Shown here: positions 47,873 to 57,809 of the stretch, one piece after another
Position numbering within the stretch: position 1 is the stretch's first letter
Layout of the letters: each line of letters opens with the position of its first letter
NCBI RefSeq assembly: GCF_002632465.1
Contig: NZ_NIBS01000002.1
Span: 62,001 to 126,000, forward strand
Direction: 5' to 3'
DNA length: 64,000 bases
Source: Xenorhabdus budapestensis
GTDB lineage: Bacteria > Pseudomonadota > Gammaproteobacteria > Enterobacterales > Enterobacteriaceae
Position numbers and translations under genes: made by a program
The notes under the pieces: model-generated
What the model was told of the DNA's origin: nothing
Seen by the model: the letters and a program-made list of their open reading frames with translations, nothing else
The model's database searches: none

Positions 47873-48546
47873 TGACGCCTGAAATGCTGACTGGTGTATC
47901 AACAGATCATTTGGTGACACTTTCTGGTAATCACCGTTTACAATTTGACGCCACCAAAGCATTCCTTGCCATGCAACGAGACGCTGCCAAAGCAGGCTTT
48001 AAGTTACAGCCTGCCAGCTCTTTTCGTGATTTCACACGCCAACAAACTATCTGGAATGAAAAATTTCGGGGACAACGACCAGTCTTAGATATCAACAACC
48101 AGCTTCTTGATATTATTCAAATGACTGAAGGAGAAATTTGCGAAGCCATTCTCCGTTGGTCTGCCTTACCGGGAGCCAGCCGACATCATTGGGGAACTGA
48201 GCTGGATATTTATGATCCTTTTCTGTTGCCACAAGGCAAACAGTTATTATTGGAACCGTGGGAATATGAAGATGGTGGTTACTTTGAACCACTATCAGAT
48301 TGGTTAACAGAAAATATGTCCTGTTATGATTTCTATCGGCCATTTACCCGCGCCACGGTGCGAGGTGTAGCTTATGAACCCTGGCATATCAGTTACTGGC
48401 CGCTATCTCATGAAGCAGAATGTTTATTCAATGAACCAGTCTTATTAGACGTCTGGCAGGATCGTGACATTGCCGGCATTCATTGGTTGACTGCAAACCT
48501 CTCCTATATTTTTGAAAAATATATCAAAATAACAGAAGAGGTTTAA
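47869..48546 (+). CDS. M15 family peptidase (VanY-like D,D-carboxypeptidase)
   Basis: Zinc peptidase predicted to trim peptidoglycan stem peptides, 225 aa. The metal motif is [16 protein letters not shown] (about 102-117; SxHxxGxAxD type) and the second histidine is in [14 protein letters not shown] (about 164-177). No signal peptide is evident, which is unusual for a wall enzyme and suggests cytosolic recycling or a missing leader. ATGA overlap with dapE implies coupling. In E. coli K-12 no such gene lies here. Confidence 0.82.
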   Translation: MMTPEMLTGVSTDHLVTLSGNHRLQFDATKAFLAMQRDAAKAGFKLQPASSFRDFTRQQTIWNEKFRGQRPVLDINNQLLDIIQMTEGEICEAILRWSALPGASRHHWGTELDIYDPFLLPQGKQLLLEPWEYEDGGYFEPLSDWLTENMSCYDFYRPFTRATVRGVAYEPWHISYWPLSHEAECLFNEPVLLDVWQDRDIAGIHWLTANLSYIFEKYIKITEEV

Positions 48547-48575
48547 GGTCAATCACAATATTAGAGGAGCCTGTT

Positions 48576-48785
48576 ATGCACTGGCTAATGGATTATTGGT
48601 GGGTAGTTCTGTTGTTACTCGCAGGCATTATTATCAATGCGATAAAAGAACTGAGCCGCATCAACACAAAGCGTTTTTTGGATAACAAGCCTGAACTCCC
48701 TCCTCACCGGGATCTTAACGCTGCATGGGATGATGAGGACGATTGGCCTCAGGCAAGTGGTAAGAAGGTAGATCACAAGAAATAA
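48576..48785 (+). CDS. ypfN: YpfN family small membrane protein (UPF0370)
   Basis: 69 aa with one N-terminal membrane helix (about 4-22) and conserved [15 protein letters not shown], then WDDEDDWP, as in E. coli YpfN. Function unknown. GAGGAG precedes ATG. Its last 71 bp overlap the end of the convergent tmcA. Confidence 0.9.
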   Translation: MHWLMDYWWVVLLLLAGIIINAIKELSRINTKRFLDNKPELPPHRDLNAAWDDEDDWPQASGKKVDHKK

Positions 48786-50961
48786 CTCGATCTTTCCATT
48801 GCCTGGCAAGTATTTTATCAATACTTGCCAATGCACTTACTGCCTCTTCTCGCCAGCGTTTTAACAACGCTTTACGTCCATTCAGAGACAAATCACGCAC
48901 ACATTGCTCAATCTCCATCTTCTGTTGGAGATGTTTTCTCAATGCAGGCAGAGCCAGATCATTCGCTAACAATAAGCGTTGCAATGCAAAATAAGAAGCG
49001 GATAAGGGACGATGCGCAAATGCAAAACCAGCCAGCTCTTGCCAGTCATTCTCATTAAGTTGATCATCATCTTGATGAGCAATAGGTAAAACAAACCCAA
49101 TCAATGACTCCAACCCATTCGCATCACGGGATAATTGTTGCTGTGCAGACTGAGCAAGCCATATCCCTTGTTCACTCAACGGCAAAATAGCCATCGCGGT
49201 ATAGCAACCACTGCTCGCTTCAAGATGTGTTCCCATCCGTACCAACCGAAAACCGCATTTTTGCCAAAGTGCCCAAAGTTCAGCAGTGTAACCAAAGCTG
49301 ACCGACAAGAAGTCCAGATTTTTCTCGTGTGCTGCCTGACATTGTTGGGCAATCAAACACTGCGCGATACCAAGACGACGATATTGTGCTTGTACCGCAA
49401 TGCGGCTGACTCTTTGTGATCGCATTGTAGTAGCCTGAGGAAAACCACTGTGCGCTGCCAGCGATTGAGCCACCAGATTTCCCCTTGGGCGACGGCGGCC
49501 AGCCCATATTTCATGCGCCAGTGCCGGTGACAACCCTCCTTCATTCACCATCCATAGTGCACCAATCAGCTGTGGGTTATCATGCACAACACAAGAAGAC
49601 ATAGCAGCCAGAAATGTCATTCCATTGCCATCCAGCAAACGGCGCAAATCAAGAGGAGAAGTTCGATAATGGGCACTTGTTAATAACCCATAGAACTGGC
49701 GCAATAACCAAGGTTGTTGTAACCACGTTGCTTGTTCAATGAAATTGAAGGATAAGTTTTTTTCAATATCAAAATGAGGCGCTTGTTGAGAAAATAATCG
49801 ACTATCATCAATACCGTTATCAAATAACAATGCGCTATCCAGCCATGTTTCTAATGGATCATTTTCGGCCCAACGCATTGGTGTTTTCAGCTCTCTGATA
49901 TGACAATCGGGTAAAGCAGAACAGAATTTCAATAAAAATCCTCGTCCGGTTCCTTCATAACCCTGTACAGTCGTGGTTAATAGCACACGTGGAAAATGCC
50001 GAATAAGTTCCGCTAACTGTGGAATTGGAATTGCAGCCGCCTCATCAATTAAAAGCCAGTCTGCCGCTATCTTCCGTTCTGCACTCTTGTTGTCTGTGCT
50101 CTGATATTCTTTCAGTCGAAGAAATTTCAGTAAGTTATCGACCGACCAGAATTGCGGCCCCCGTTCACTAGAGCCAGTATCCGAATGATCAAAACCCCTG
50201 GAATAACAACGAATAACTTCTGTCGTTACTTTTGCTGGTGCACATAACCAACATTTTCCTTGCCACTGACGCACTAACATCCCGGCAAGCGCAGACTTTC
50301 CTCGCCCACGTGGTGCAGTAATCACCCAAACACCTTGTGAAACTTGTAACAACTGTTCAAGTATCAACTGCTGACTGATTGTCGGATTACCATCCGGCAT
50401 GTTCCACGGCTGAGTTTGAGGCAATAACTCCGGATGAAAAGACGTTTCTTGCCGCCATAATAAACAATTCGGAGAAGTAAGGAGCTGCCATTGAATATGC
50501 TGAATAAAACGCGGAGTGGGGATTACACCAACAGACTCATTCCAGCGAGAGCTATCTTCATCTGGCAAATTAGCCCATTGTTTCCAGACAGGGACACGCA
50601 TCACCAGCCAGCTTCCTGCTTTCAGCGTCCCCGCCAGTATCGCTAACGCTTCAGCATTAAAGCCACAGGTTGCATCAAAAACCCCATGTAAAAATTCTCT
50701 TCCCAGTAAACCAACCGATTTTGTGGGCTCAATAGCACTTGTAGGTTCAACAACACCATGAGTTTTAATCGTATAGGAAGTGTTGATAACATCATGAGCG
50801 TTGGAAGTAATCGTGATCCAATCTCCCTGAAACACCCCTTTCAAATAAGTGACGATCTGTTCACTCCACTGACTCTCACCGCTTAATACCAGCAAACGGC
50901 GCTGTCCTTGTCGTTGCATTTGTTCCTGCAACGCTCTCCATTTCAAATCCAATTCTGTCAT
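48715..50961 (-). CDS. tmcA: tRNA(Met) cytidine acetyltransferase TmcA
   Basis: Makes N4-acetylcytidine at the wobble position of elongator tRNA-Met using acetyl-CoA and ATP. It has 748 aa against 671 in E. coli. The helicase-like domain has Walker [13 protein letters not shown] (about 217-228) and [14 protein letters not shown]. The GNAT domain has [20 protein letters not shown]. The C-terminal tail extends into ypfN on the opposite strand. Start overlaps the yeaL stop by 4 bp (ATGA), so it is coupled to yeaL. Confidence 0.94.
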   Translation of the reverse strand: MTELDLKWRALQEQMQRQGQRRLLVLSGESQWSEQIVTYLKGVFQGDWITITSNAHDVINTSYTIKTHGVVEPTSAIEPTKSVGLLGREFLHGVFDATCGFNAEALAILAGTLKAGSWLVMRVPVWKQWANLPDEDSSRWNESVGVIPTPRFIQHIQWQLLTSPNCLLWRQETSFHPELLPQTQPWNMPDGNPTISQQLILEQLLQVSQGVWVITAPRGRGKSALAGMLVRQWQGKCWLCAPAKVTTEVIRCYSRGFDHSDTGSSERGPQFWSVDNLLKFLRLKEYQSTDNKSAERKIAADWLLIDEAAAIPIPQLAELIRHFPRVLLTTTVQGYEGTGRGFLLKFCSALPDCHIRELKTPMRWAENDPLETWLDSALLFDNGIDDSRLFSQQAPHFDIEKNLSFNFIEQATWLQQPWLLRQFYGLLTSAHYRTSPLDLRRLLDGNGMTFLAAMSSCVVHDNPQLIGALWMVNEGGLSPALAHEIWAGRRRPRGNLVAQSLAAHSGFPQATTMRSQRVSRIAVQAQYRRLGIAQCLIAQQCQAAHEKNLDFLSVSFGYTAELWALWQKCGFRLVRMGTHLEASSGCYTAMAILPLSEQGIWLAQSAQQQLSRDANGLESLIGFVLPIAHQDDDQLNENDWQELAGFAFAHRPLSASYFALQRLLLANDLALPALRKHLQQKMEIEQCVRDLSLNGRKALLKRWREEAVSALASIDKILARQWKDRVISCDLPSYHLPEANRPHHPMQR

Positions 50962-51410
50962 GATTTGCCAATTACAATGGACAATATGCCTGCCGCAATC
51001 AATGGGCCGACCGGAACCCCTTTAAACAATGCTACACCTAACACCGTACCGACCAATAACCCCGCGACTGTAGAGGGTTGATTTGACATCAGGGATACAC
51101 CCCGACTACCTAGCCACGACACAAGAACACCGACGACAATAGCGAGCAACGATTTCCAATTCAGGAATGAACTGAAAATTTCTTGTGCAGAAATTTTCCC
51201 ACTGGCGATAGGAGCCATGACTCCTACTGTGAGAATCAAAATACCCAGTGTTAAACCATATTTTTCGACCCAAGGGAAAAATTGATTCAATGAGGTAATG
51301 CGGACGACCAGCAAAAACAACATGGCCAATGTTACCGTCATGTTATGGCTAATAATACCAAGCCCAGCCAGTACTAATAAGATAAGTAAAGTGGGATCAA
51401 TCTGACTCAT
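50958..51410 (-). CDS. yeaL: YeaL family membrane protein (UPF0756/DUF441)
   Basis: Four-helix inner-membrane protein of unknown function, 150 aa. It is very close to E. coli Yea[35 protein letters not shown] and [20 protein letters not shown]. In E. coli yeaL lies elsewhere; here it is coupled to tmcA. Confidence 0.92.
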   Translation of the reverse strand: MSQIDPTLLILLVLAGLGIISHNMTVTLAMLFLLVVRITSLNQFFPWVEKYGLTLGILILTVGVMAPIASGKISAQEIFSSFLNWKSLLAIVVGVLVSWLGSRGVSLMSNQPSTVAGLLVGTVLGVALFKGVPVGPLIAAGILSIVIGKS

Positions 51411-51696
51411 AAATTTCCTGTTTTCTACAAAAATAGAAGAAAATGCTTCTGACAGTAACCAATGTATTATCTGACGCAGAGCAGAATAATAACTTAATTG
51501 TCCGACATGTAAGCAAACCTATTGATGTTCGGTAAAAATATACCAACGAATAACTATATTTTCATAATAAAATAGTTGCTAAGATATTCTTAATCTTTCA
51601 AGTTATCTCTATGATAGATATTAATTCTTTTATTAAGGTGAATGCGGAAAGGTTGTGGGGAATACCTCGCAAACAGGATGCGTTCGTACAGGAAAT

Positions 51697-52032
51697 ATGA
51701 AAAAATCAGCGCTTTTAATCACTATAAGTATGCTATTAACCGGTTGTACCACTCAATGGGTACCCGCAAGGAGTAATCCCACACCTTTTCACGAAGCAAA
51801 TGCAGAGTGTAATATAAGCGCTATGCAACAATTTCCAGTGAAAAACGAAGTGGCTCAAACGTCTCGCCTCCAAACAGTCAAAAATTACTGTGGTAAAGAT
51901 TGTTCTTATGAACAAAGAGTACCGATAACCGAGAGTTACATCATTGACGCCAATGAACGTTCCAGAAATCAGGTTTATCGCTTTTGTATGCAGCAAAAAG
52001 GCTGGCAGCAACAAACAAAATACCTGCTGTAA
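51697..52032 (+). CDS. Small lipoprotein of unknown function
   Basis: 111 aa with a lipoprotein signal (MKKSALLITISMLLTGC, lipobox LTGC). The mature part has further cysteines (AECNISAM, YCGKDCSYEQ, FCMQQKGW), suggesting disulfides. CMQQKGW near the C-terminus recurs in several short enterobacterial lipoproteins. CAGGAAAT precedes ATG 51697; the frame is open to 51655 but has no lipoprotein signal there. Location periplasmic face of a membrane; role unknown. Confidence 0.72.
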   Translation: MKKSALLITISMLLTGCTTQWVPARSNPTPFHEANAECNISAMQQFPVKNEVAQTSRLQTVKNYCGKDCSYEQRVPITESYIIDANERSRNQVYRFCMQQKGWQQQTKYLL

Positions 52033-52074
52033 CCCATGGAAACTAATACATAATTGATTTCATGCATTTCATTT

Positions 52075-52126
52075 TTCAAGTTGCAGCTAACAAAGCTGCA
52101 ACTTGAAATTTATTGGATATAGATAT
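52075..52126. repeat. Short ERIC derivative
   Basis: AAGTTGCAGCT-AACAA-AGCTGCAACTT, a perfect 11-bp stem hairpin at 52078-52104, followed by GAAATTTATTGGATATA. It resembles the joined arms of ERIC. It lies between the lipoprotein gene and purC (convergent). Confidence 0.55.
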
Positions 52127-52166
52127 TGCCAATTAGCTACATCCATTTAAGTAATCGTTTGCGTCA

Positions 52167-52880
52167 TCAATCTAAAATAACGCCAATACGGTGAGCTACC
52201 TCTTCATACGCTTCAACTAAGCCACCAAGACTTTGGCGAAAACGATCTTTATCCATTTTATCCATCGTTTGTTTATCCCATAAACGACTACCATCTGGTG
52301 AAAACTCATCACCCAATACGATTTTCCCTTTGAACAGACCAAATTCCAGTTTAAAGTCCACCAAAATTAAGCCCGCATCATCAAATACCTGACTTAAAAC
52401 TTCATTGGCTTTGTAACTCAGACACTTCATCTCAGCTAAGTGTTCCTTGCTGACCCAGCCGAATGTTTCGCAATACGATTCATTAACCATCGGGTCATGT
52501 CTGGCATCATCTTTCAGGAACAAGTCAAACAAAGGTGGATTCAGAACCATCCCTTCTTCCACACCGAGGCGTTTCACAAGTGAACCTGCCGCACGGTTAC
52601 GAATAACACATTCAACAGGCACCATATTCAGTTTTTTGACCAGAGATTCATTCTCTGATAACAACTGCTCCATCTGGGTCGGAATACCTGCTTCTTCCAA
52701 TTTACGCATAATGAAATAGTTGAATTTATTATTCACCATTCCTTTACGATCAAACTGTTCAATGCGTTCACCATCCAATGCTGATGTATCATTACGGAAT
52801 TCCAGCACAAGCAGATCAGGATTATCAGTAGTGTACACTGTTTTTGCCTTTCCACGATACAACTCAGCTTTTTTCTGCAT
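52167..52880 (-). CDS. purC: SAICAR synthase PurC
   Basis: Joins aspartate to CAIR in purine synthesis, 237 aa, the E. coli length. Core segments: [20 protein letters not shown] (about 4-23), [60 protein letters not shown] and [11 protein letters not shown] 52880 is the conserved start. It follows bamC-dapA in the same direction, as in E. coli. No clear PurR box was seen. Confidence 0.96.
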   Translation of the reverse strand: MQKKAELYRGKAKTVYTTDNPDLLVLEFRNDTSALDGERIEQFDRKGMVNNKFNYFIMRKLEEAGIPTQMEQLLSENESLVKKLNMVPVECVIRNRAAGSLVKRLGVEEGMVLNPPLFDLFLKDDARHDPMVNESYCETFGWVSKEHLAEMKCLSYKANEVLSQVFDDAGLILVDFKLEFGLFKGKIVLGDEFSPDGSRLWDKQTMDKMDKDRFRQSLGGLVEAYEEVAHRIGVILD

Positions 52881-52955
52881 ATTACACTCCAGAGATGCGA
52901 CATCTTTAAACGGAAAATTAAACAAAACATCTAACCTAAAACATTTCACTCAAAT

Positions 52956-52983
52956 ATATAAAGGGGCTTAAGCCCCTTTATAT
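52956..52983. terminator. 28-bp perfect palindrome after bamC
   Basis: ATATAAAGGGGCTT followed by its exact reverse complement. It begins right after the bamC stop and can form a 12-bp hairpin whose CCCCTTTATAT end resembles a terminator, so it may uncouple purC from dapA-bamC. Confidence 0.65.
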
Positions 52984-52984
52984 G

Positions 52985-54031
52985 TTATTTGTTTGTGGTC
53001 TTGCTAAATGCTGCTTGCAGCACCGCGACCATTTGATCATTTTCGGATTGAGTCAGCGGCTTACCTTTTTCGCTAATAAATTGCAAACTGCTTCGGTTAT
53101 CCAGATCACCTACCTGTAACTTGTAGTTTCCTGCACTGATAGTCGGTGCCTCAACACTTAATGCTTCCCAACCTGAAGAAGATAGTTCCTTATACGTTAG
53201 CGCTATAGCGCCAGTCGAACGGGTGCGATCGGTAACTTGCATGCCGATGCTTTCCAATGCATATGGCAGCCTGTTCCAGACTGTATTGTATGGTGCACGG
53301 ACAATAATTTGTGGCAGCCCTGTGTTATCACTACCGCTCTGTACCACCAAAGCACCAGTATCTGGGGTTCCGCTCTGAGCCAACAATTCTTGTTGTTCAC
53401 TCAAACCCCTGACCAGTTCGTTAAGCATTAATGCGTTGTAATGCTGGATTTCCAGTGGATTGTTGACAACCTTACCGCTATGTTCCAAACCTGCATTTGA
53501 AACAGTCAAGACTATTTGATAACCCTGCTGAGCAACCGAAATGTGGTAACGTCCCTTATAAGGAACATTTTCATCTGACCGTGGCCACAAAATCCAGTCA
53601 GTTGTCAACGTTTTGGTAGCATCATTTCGTTGACTGACCTGATAACCTTTCTTAGCCAAGAAACTATTCACTTGTGACCACAATTTGCTGTATTCAGGAG
53701 TATTTTCAAGCAACAGCTTACTGCTTTGTGCGCTATTTTCAACACGAGACCCTGTCAATAACGCCAATGCCTGCAGTGGTGGACGTATATCAACAGCCTT
53801 TCCAGTTGCCCCTTGTAAAGCCACTGGCGGAATATCATATTCACCATTTTGTAGTGGTAAGTTCATCCCAGCGGGAATATTCAATATTTTCAGAGGAGGA
53901 GTTTCAAGATAAGACTCATCCCCACTTACCTGACGTTTATAGCTCTGATCGCTGGAGCAGGCTGCCAGCAAAACGACAAATGACAGGCCAGCAACCTTCA
54001 TGACCTTCGATTTTTGCAATAATGTTGCCAT
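52985..54031 (-). CDS. bamC: Outer-membrane assembly lipoprotein BamC (NlpB)
   Basis: Lipoprotein of the BAM complex that inserts outer-membrane beta-barrels, 348 aa against 344 in E. coli. The lipobox LLAAC is at about residues 21-25. The unstructured BamD-binding N-terminal part has SYKRQVSGDESYLETPPLK, and the two helix-grip domains have TLTTDWILWPR, VTDRTRSTGAIALTYK and KLQVGDLDNRSSLQFISEKG. It lies 16 bp after dapA and is co-transcribed with it. Confidence 0.95.
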   Translation of the reverse strand: MATLLQKSKVMKVAGLSFVVLLAACSSDQSYKRQVSGDESYLETPPLKILNIPAGMNLPLQNGEYDIPPVALQGATGKAVDIRPPLQALALLTGSRVENSAQSSKLLLENTPEYSKLWSQVNSFLAKKGYQVSQRNDATKTLTTDWILWPRSDENVPYKGRYHISVAQQGYQIVLTVSNAGLEHSGKVVNNPLEIQHYNALMLNELVRGLSEQQELLAQSGTPDTGALVVQSGSDNTGLPQIIVRAPYNTVWNRLPYALESIGMQVTDRTRSTGAIALTYKELSSSGWEALSVEAPTISAGNYKLQVGDLDNRSSLQFISEKGKPLTQSENDQMVAVLQAAFSKTTNK

Positions 54032-54047
54032 TAAAATTCCCTAAATT

Positions 54048-54947
54048 TTACAGTAATGCAGCCACTTTCAAGGCATTCTCAACTGAAATTTGCCCTTCTT
54101 GCGTCAATGCAATTATTGGCAGACGCAATGTGTCATCGGCAATTAATCCCAGTTTATGACAAGCCCATTTAGCTGGCGCCGGGCTAGGTTCAATAAATAA
54201 TTTATGATGCAATTCCATCAGTCGGCTGTTCAGGCTACGCGCTTTCGCAAATTCACCACGACGAGCCAACTCACAAATTTGTGCCATTTCTGCTGCTGCC
54301 ACATTCGTTGTTACAGAAATAACTCCTTTTCCACCAAGATGCATGAAATCAAGAAAACTTGCATCATCACCACTCAACAGAATGAAATTCTCATCATTAA
54401 CTAATTCTCGGATCTGACTGACACGACTTAAATTCCCTGTTGCTTCCTTAATTGCGACAATATTTTTCAATTTCGCCAAGCGTGCAACAGTCGATGGCAG
54501 CAAATCACATCCAGTACGAGATGGTACATTATACAGAATTTGTGGTAAGTCGGTATTCTCAGCTATCGCTTTATAGTGCTGGTATAAACCTTCCTGCGAT
54601 GGCTTATTATAATAAGGTGTCACAGACAGGCAACCAACAACTCCCGTATTTTCAAAGCATCGGGTCAACGAAATCGCTTCCGCAGTGGCATTTGCGCCTG
54701 TTCCGGCAATAATCGGAATACGACCATCAGCTAATTCAAGGGTTGTCAGTACAACATCTACATGCTCATCATGAGTAAGTGTGGCACACTCCCCGGTTGT
54801 CCCAACAGAAACAATTGATGATGTACCACTGGCGACATGATAATCAATCAATTTTTTCAAACTGGCCTTGTCAACCTGACCAGTTAGATCCATTGGTGTG
54901 ATTATTGCAACCATACTACCCGTAAAATCGAAGTGACCACTCTCCAT
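54048..54947 (-). CDS. dapA: 4-hydroxy-tetrahydrodipicolinate synthase DapA
   Basis: First committed step of lysine/DAP synthesis, condensing pyruvate with aspartate semialdehyde. It has about 299 aa in a TIM barrel. [16 protein letters not shown] (Thr pair), [13 protein letters not shown] (catalytic Tyr and Arg) and [12 protein letters not shown] (Schiff-base Lys) are intact. ATG 54947 is preferred to 54953 on spacing from GAGGGG. The N-terminus [15 protein letters not shown] is about 7 residues longer than E. coli. Confidence 0.96.
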   Translation of the reverse strand: MESGHFDFTGSMVAIITPMDLTGQVDKASLKKLIDYHVASGTSSIVSVGTTGECATLTHDEHVDVVLTTLELADGRIPIIAGTGANATAEAISLTRCFENTGVVGCLSVTPYYNKPSQEGLYQHYKAIAENTDLPQILYNVPSRTGCDLLPSTVARLAKLKNIVAIKEATGNLSRVSQIRELVNDENFILLSGDDASFLDFMHLGGKGVISVTTNVAAAEMAQICELARRGEFAKARSLNSRLMELHHKLFIEPSPAPAKWACHKLGLIADDTLRLPIIALTQEGQISVENALKVAALL

Positions 54948-55193
54948 TACCATTTCCCCTCAACTAAATCTTACACTGCAAACAAGAAAATCATGGTACT
55001 TTCTTGTTATAAGGAAGGAAACTCTTTAACCTTACGATTTCAATGAATTTTGTTAATATCAAGTGTAGACGATTAAACAGAGATTATAATCGTGCCCTTT
55101 CTGCCATAAATGCCATTGACCTTCTGCTGATCATTTTTTATGTTTAATAACGATATATATAGCAGACATCTATCATAGATAAGGGAAATCGCT

Positions 55194-55754
55194 TTGCCAA
55201 AATCAAAACAACATTTTTTAGTGATCACTGCTCTCGGTGCAGATCGCCCCGGTATCGTCAATACCATCACCCGCCTTGTTAATACATGCGGCTGTAATAT
55301 TGAAGACAGCCGTTTGGCAATGTTTGGCGAAGAATTTACCTTTATCATGCTGCTATCTGGTAGCTGGAATTCGATTACCTTGATTGAATCCACTCTGCCC
55401 CAAAGGGCGGCTGAACTTGAATTACTCGTTGTGATGAAACGGACTCGCAGCGGCGCTCAAACAAAATTTCCTTCAACGGTTTCAGTCCGGGTAGATGTAG
55501 ATGATTCTCCCGGTATTGTTGAACGTTTCACTAACCTGTTCACAACCCAGAATTTCAATATTGCTGAACTGGTATCAAAAACCCATCCAACTGATGAAAA
55601 TATGCCCGCTCGTTTGCAGATCCAAATCACAGGCCATAATCCACTGGATGATAATGGAATTGTATTTAAAGAAACCTTTTATCGCCTGTGCACTGAATTG
55701 AATGCGCAAGGCAGTATTAGTGTGCAGGAAACGTTGGATGGTAAGGCTTGTTGA
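55194..55754 (+). CDS. gcvR: Glycine cleavage system transcriptional repressor GcvR
   Basis: Two-ACT-domain protein that antagonises GcvA when glycine is low, 186 aa against 190. ACT1 (about 8-80) has VITALGADRPGIVNTITRLV and NIEDSRLAMFGEEFTFIMLL; ACT2 (about 98-180) has VDVDDSPGIVERFTNLF and NIAELVSKTHP. The start is TTG 55194 (MPKSKQH in translation), 7 bp after AAGGGA. It is divergent from dapA and upstream of bcp, as in E. coli. Confidence 0.93.
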   Translation: MPKSKQHFLVITALGADRPGIVNTITRLVNTCGCNIEDSRLAMFGEEFTFIMLLSGSWNSITLIESTLPQRAAELELLVVMKRTRSGAQTKFPSTVSVRVDVDDSPGIVERFTNLFTTQNFNIAELVSKTHPTDENMPARLQIQITGHNPLDDNGIVFKETFYRLCTELNAQGSISVQETLDGKAC

Positions 55755-55936
55755 CCAGATGAAAAAAAATAAGATACAGCTTTAAATCTGGCCTAAGCAG
55801 CCACTCATACGTTCTATAAATTAACAAGATGAGTATAGACGAATAATGTTGAATACCATTAAACAAGAAGAAATAACTTACTATTCATACAAATAATTAG
55901 AATCCCACACTGCTTAAGTCACACAACTACTAACAT

Positions 55937-55966
55937 CGCAACTTGAAAGAAGGCAGGATACGTATT
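55937..55966. repeat. ERIC end fragment
   Basis: ATCGCAACTTGAAAGAAGGC then AGGATACGTA, a single right arm of ERIC in the 284-bp gcvR-bcp gap. The rest of the gap is AT-rich. Confidence 0.45.
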
Positions 55967-56038
55967 AATGAATGAACATATAGTAGTATTAGTGTATAAA
56001 ATCCATTTGAATAAAAACAATTAAAGGGAGAATGCGTG

Positions 56039-56512
56039 ATGAGTCCATTGAAAGCCGGAGACAAGGCCCCACAATTCAGCCTTCCTGACCAAGATGGCGA
56101 AAACATTAACTTATCTGACTTCAAAGGTCAGCGTGTTTTAGTTTATTTCTATCCCAAAGCAATGACCCCGGGCTGTACCGTTCAGGCGTGTGGTTTACGC
56201 GACACGATGGACGAACTGGAAAAAATTAATGTCACAGTATTAGGCATCAGTACAGATACTCCCGAAAAATTATCCCGCTTTGCCGAGAAAGAGATGCTGA
56301 ATTTCACCCTGCTTTCTGATGTTGATCATCAGGTTGCCGGGCAATTTGGTGTTTGGGGTAAAAAGCAGTTTATGGGAAAAACCTATGATGGTATTCATCG
56401 CATCAGTTTTTTAATTGATTCAAAAGGTAATATTGAACACGTTTTTGATAGATTCAAAACCAGCGACCACCACCAAATTGTTCTGGATTATCTAAAGCAG
56501 CATTCATCTTGA
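56039..56512 (+). CDS. bcp: Thioredoxin-dependent thiol peroxidase Bcp
   Basis: Peroxiredoxin (PrxQ type) that reduces peroxides with thioredoxin, 157 aa. The peroxidatic Cys is in YPKAMTPGCTVQACGLRD, with the resolving Cys five residues later. The thioredoxin fold start APQFSLPDQDGENINLSDFK and the end FDRFKTSDHHQIVLDYL match E. coli Bcp. ATG 56039 is used (7 bp from GGGAGA); GTG 56036 is less likely. It has its own terminator. Confidence 0.96.
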   Translation: MSPLKAGDKAPQFSLPDQDGENINLSDFKGQRVLVYFYPKAMTPGCTVQACGLRDTMDELEKINVTVLGISTDTPEKLSRFAEKEMLNFTLLSDVDHQVAGQFGVWGKKQFMGKTYDGIHRISFLIDSKGNIEHVFDRFKTSDHHQIVLDYLKQHSS

Positions 56513-56534
56513 TAAACTTACGAGCTAATAACAC

Positions 56535-56566
56535 AATCCCCCATCAGACAGATGGGGGATTTTTTT
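56535..56566 (+). terminator. Terminator of bcp
   Basis: AATCCCCCATC-AGACA-GATGGGGGATT, a perfect 11-bp stem followed by seven Ts, 22 bp after the bcp stop. It lies between the convergent bcp and perM. Confidence 0.92.
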
Positions 56567-56590
56567 CAGCACTATCGCGGTTCGCTATGG

Positions 56591-57649
56591 CTATTCTTCT
56601 GCTTTTTCTTCTGGCCAAACATTAATGACCGCTTTGATCAGAGTCGCCAATGGGATAGCAAAAAAAACGCCCCAGAATCCCCATAACCCACCAAAAATAA
56701 TGACAGAAAGGATAATAACCAGTGGATGGAGGTTTACTGCTTCCGAAAACAGAATAGGTACAAGCAGGTTTCCGTCTAACCCTTGTACAACCAAGTAAGC
56801 GATAAATAGTGTCCAAAAATCTGTTCCGAAACCCCATTGGAATAACGCAACTATAATGACAGGAATAGTGACGATCACTGTACCTACATAGGGAATTAAC
56901 ACGGACAAACCAACAAGTACAGCAAGTAGCATCGAATAATGCAATTTAAAGAAAGCAAATACCGCGTAAGTACAAATGGTCAGGATAACCATTTCCATCA
57001 CTTTTCCACGGATATAATTCGTAATCTGTTGATTCATTTCACGCCATACCTTCCCGGCTAAACCGTGATTACGCGGCAATATACTTTGTAGTGCTGCAAC
57101 CATCTTATTTTTATCTTTCAACAGGAAAAACACCATAAAAGGAACAATAATCAGGTAAATAGAAAGAGTTAACAGCCCAATCAAGGATGCCACGGAAAAC
57201 TTAACCACAGATTCTCCCGCTAAGGAAAGCTTGCCACGCAGATTTTCTGCAAACATTTCAATGATACCAGCATCAACCAGAGCGGGATAACGGGAGGGCA
57301 AAGTATGGGCATACTCATTAAAATGGTTAATCATATTTGGCAAATCAGAAAACAGATTCACACCCTGTTGCCAAACTGTTGGGGCAACAATTAGGATAAT
57401 CAGGGCGCTAATCCCCATAAAAATGGTTAATACAATAGTCACAGAAAGTGAACGGCTACACCCTAATTTTTCCAGTTTTACCGTTGGCCATTCCAGTAAA
57501 TACGCCAGTACAATTGCGGCAAGAACTGGTGCCAAAATACCATTAAAAAAATAAATGATGCCAAACCCTGCTAACAAAATGAATGATAATGCAGCAATTT
57601 GTGGATCAGCAAAACGGCGACGATACCATTGCATGATCATATCCAACAT
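56591..57649 (-). CDS. perM: AI-2E family transporter PerM (YfgO)
   Basis: Inner-membrane permease of the AI-2E/TqsA family, 352 aa with about eight membrane segments. QWYRRRFADPQ at the N-terminus, LLEWPTVKLEKLGCSRS, PFMVFFLLKDKNKM, MNQQITNYIRGKVMEM and the highly conserved VPILFSEAVNLHPLVIILSV, IFGGLWGFWGVFFAIPLATL match E. coli PerM. The substrate is unknown. ATG 57649 is 8 bp from AGGGAG. It is divergent from bepA. Confidence 0.92.
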   Translation of the reverse strand: MLDMIMQWYRRRFADPQIAALSFILLAGFGIIYFFNGILAPVLAAIVLAYLLEWPTVKLEKLGCSRSLSVTIVLTIFMGISALIILIVAPTVWQQGVNLFSDLPNMINHFNEYAHTLPSRYPALVDAGIIEMFAENLRGKLSLAGESVVKFSVASLIGLLTLSIYLIIVPFMVFFLLKDKNKMVAALQSILPRNHGLAGKVWREMNQQITNYIRGKVMEMVILTICTYAVFAFFKLHYSMLLAVLVGLSVLIPYVGTVIVTIPVIIVALFQWGFGTDFWTLFIAYLVVQGLDGNLLVPILFSEAVNLHPLVIILSVIIFGGLWGFWGVFFAIPLATLIKAVINVWPEEKAEE

Positions 57650-57809
57650 AAACAAAACTCCCTGATAACAATACTTAACAATTATTTTACCGAAATTGCT
57701 TACAACTGACCGATTTTAAGTTACCCTTTCCTATCATACACGTATCCCGAAAATGATAGCTAACTGGACATAGTGTTTTTATTAGAAGTGCTTTTATGAG
57801 AATCGCTTT

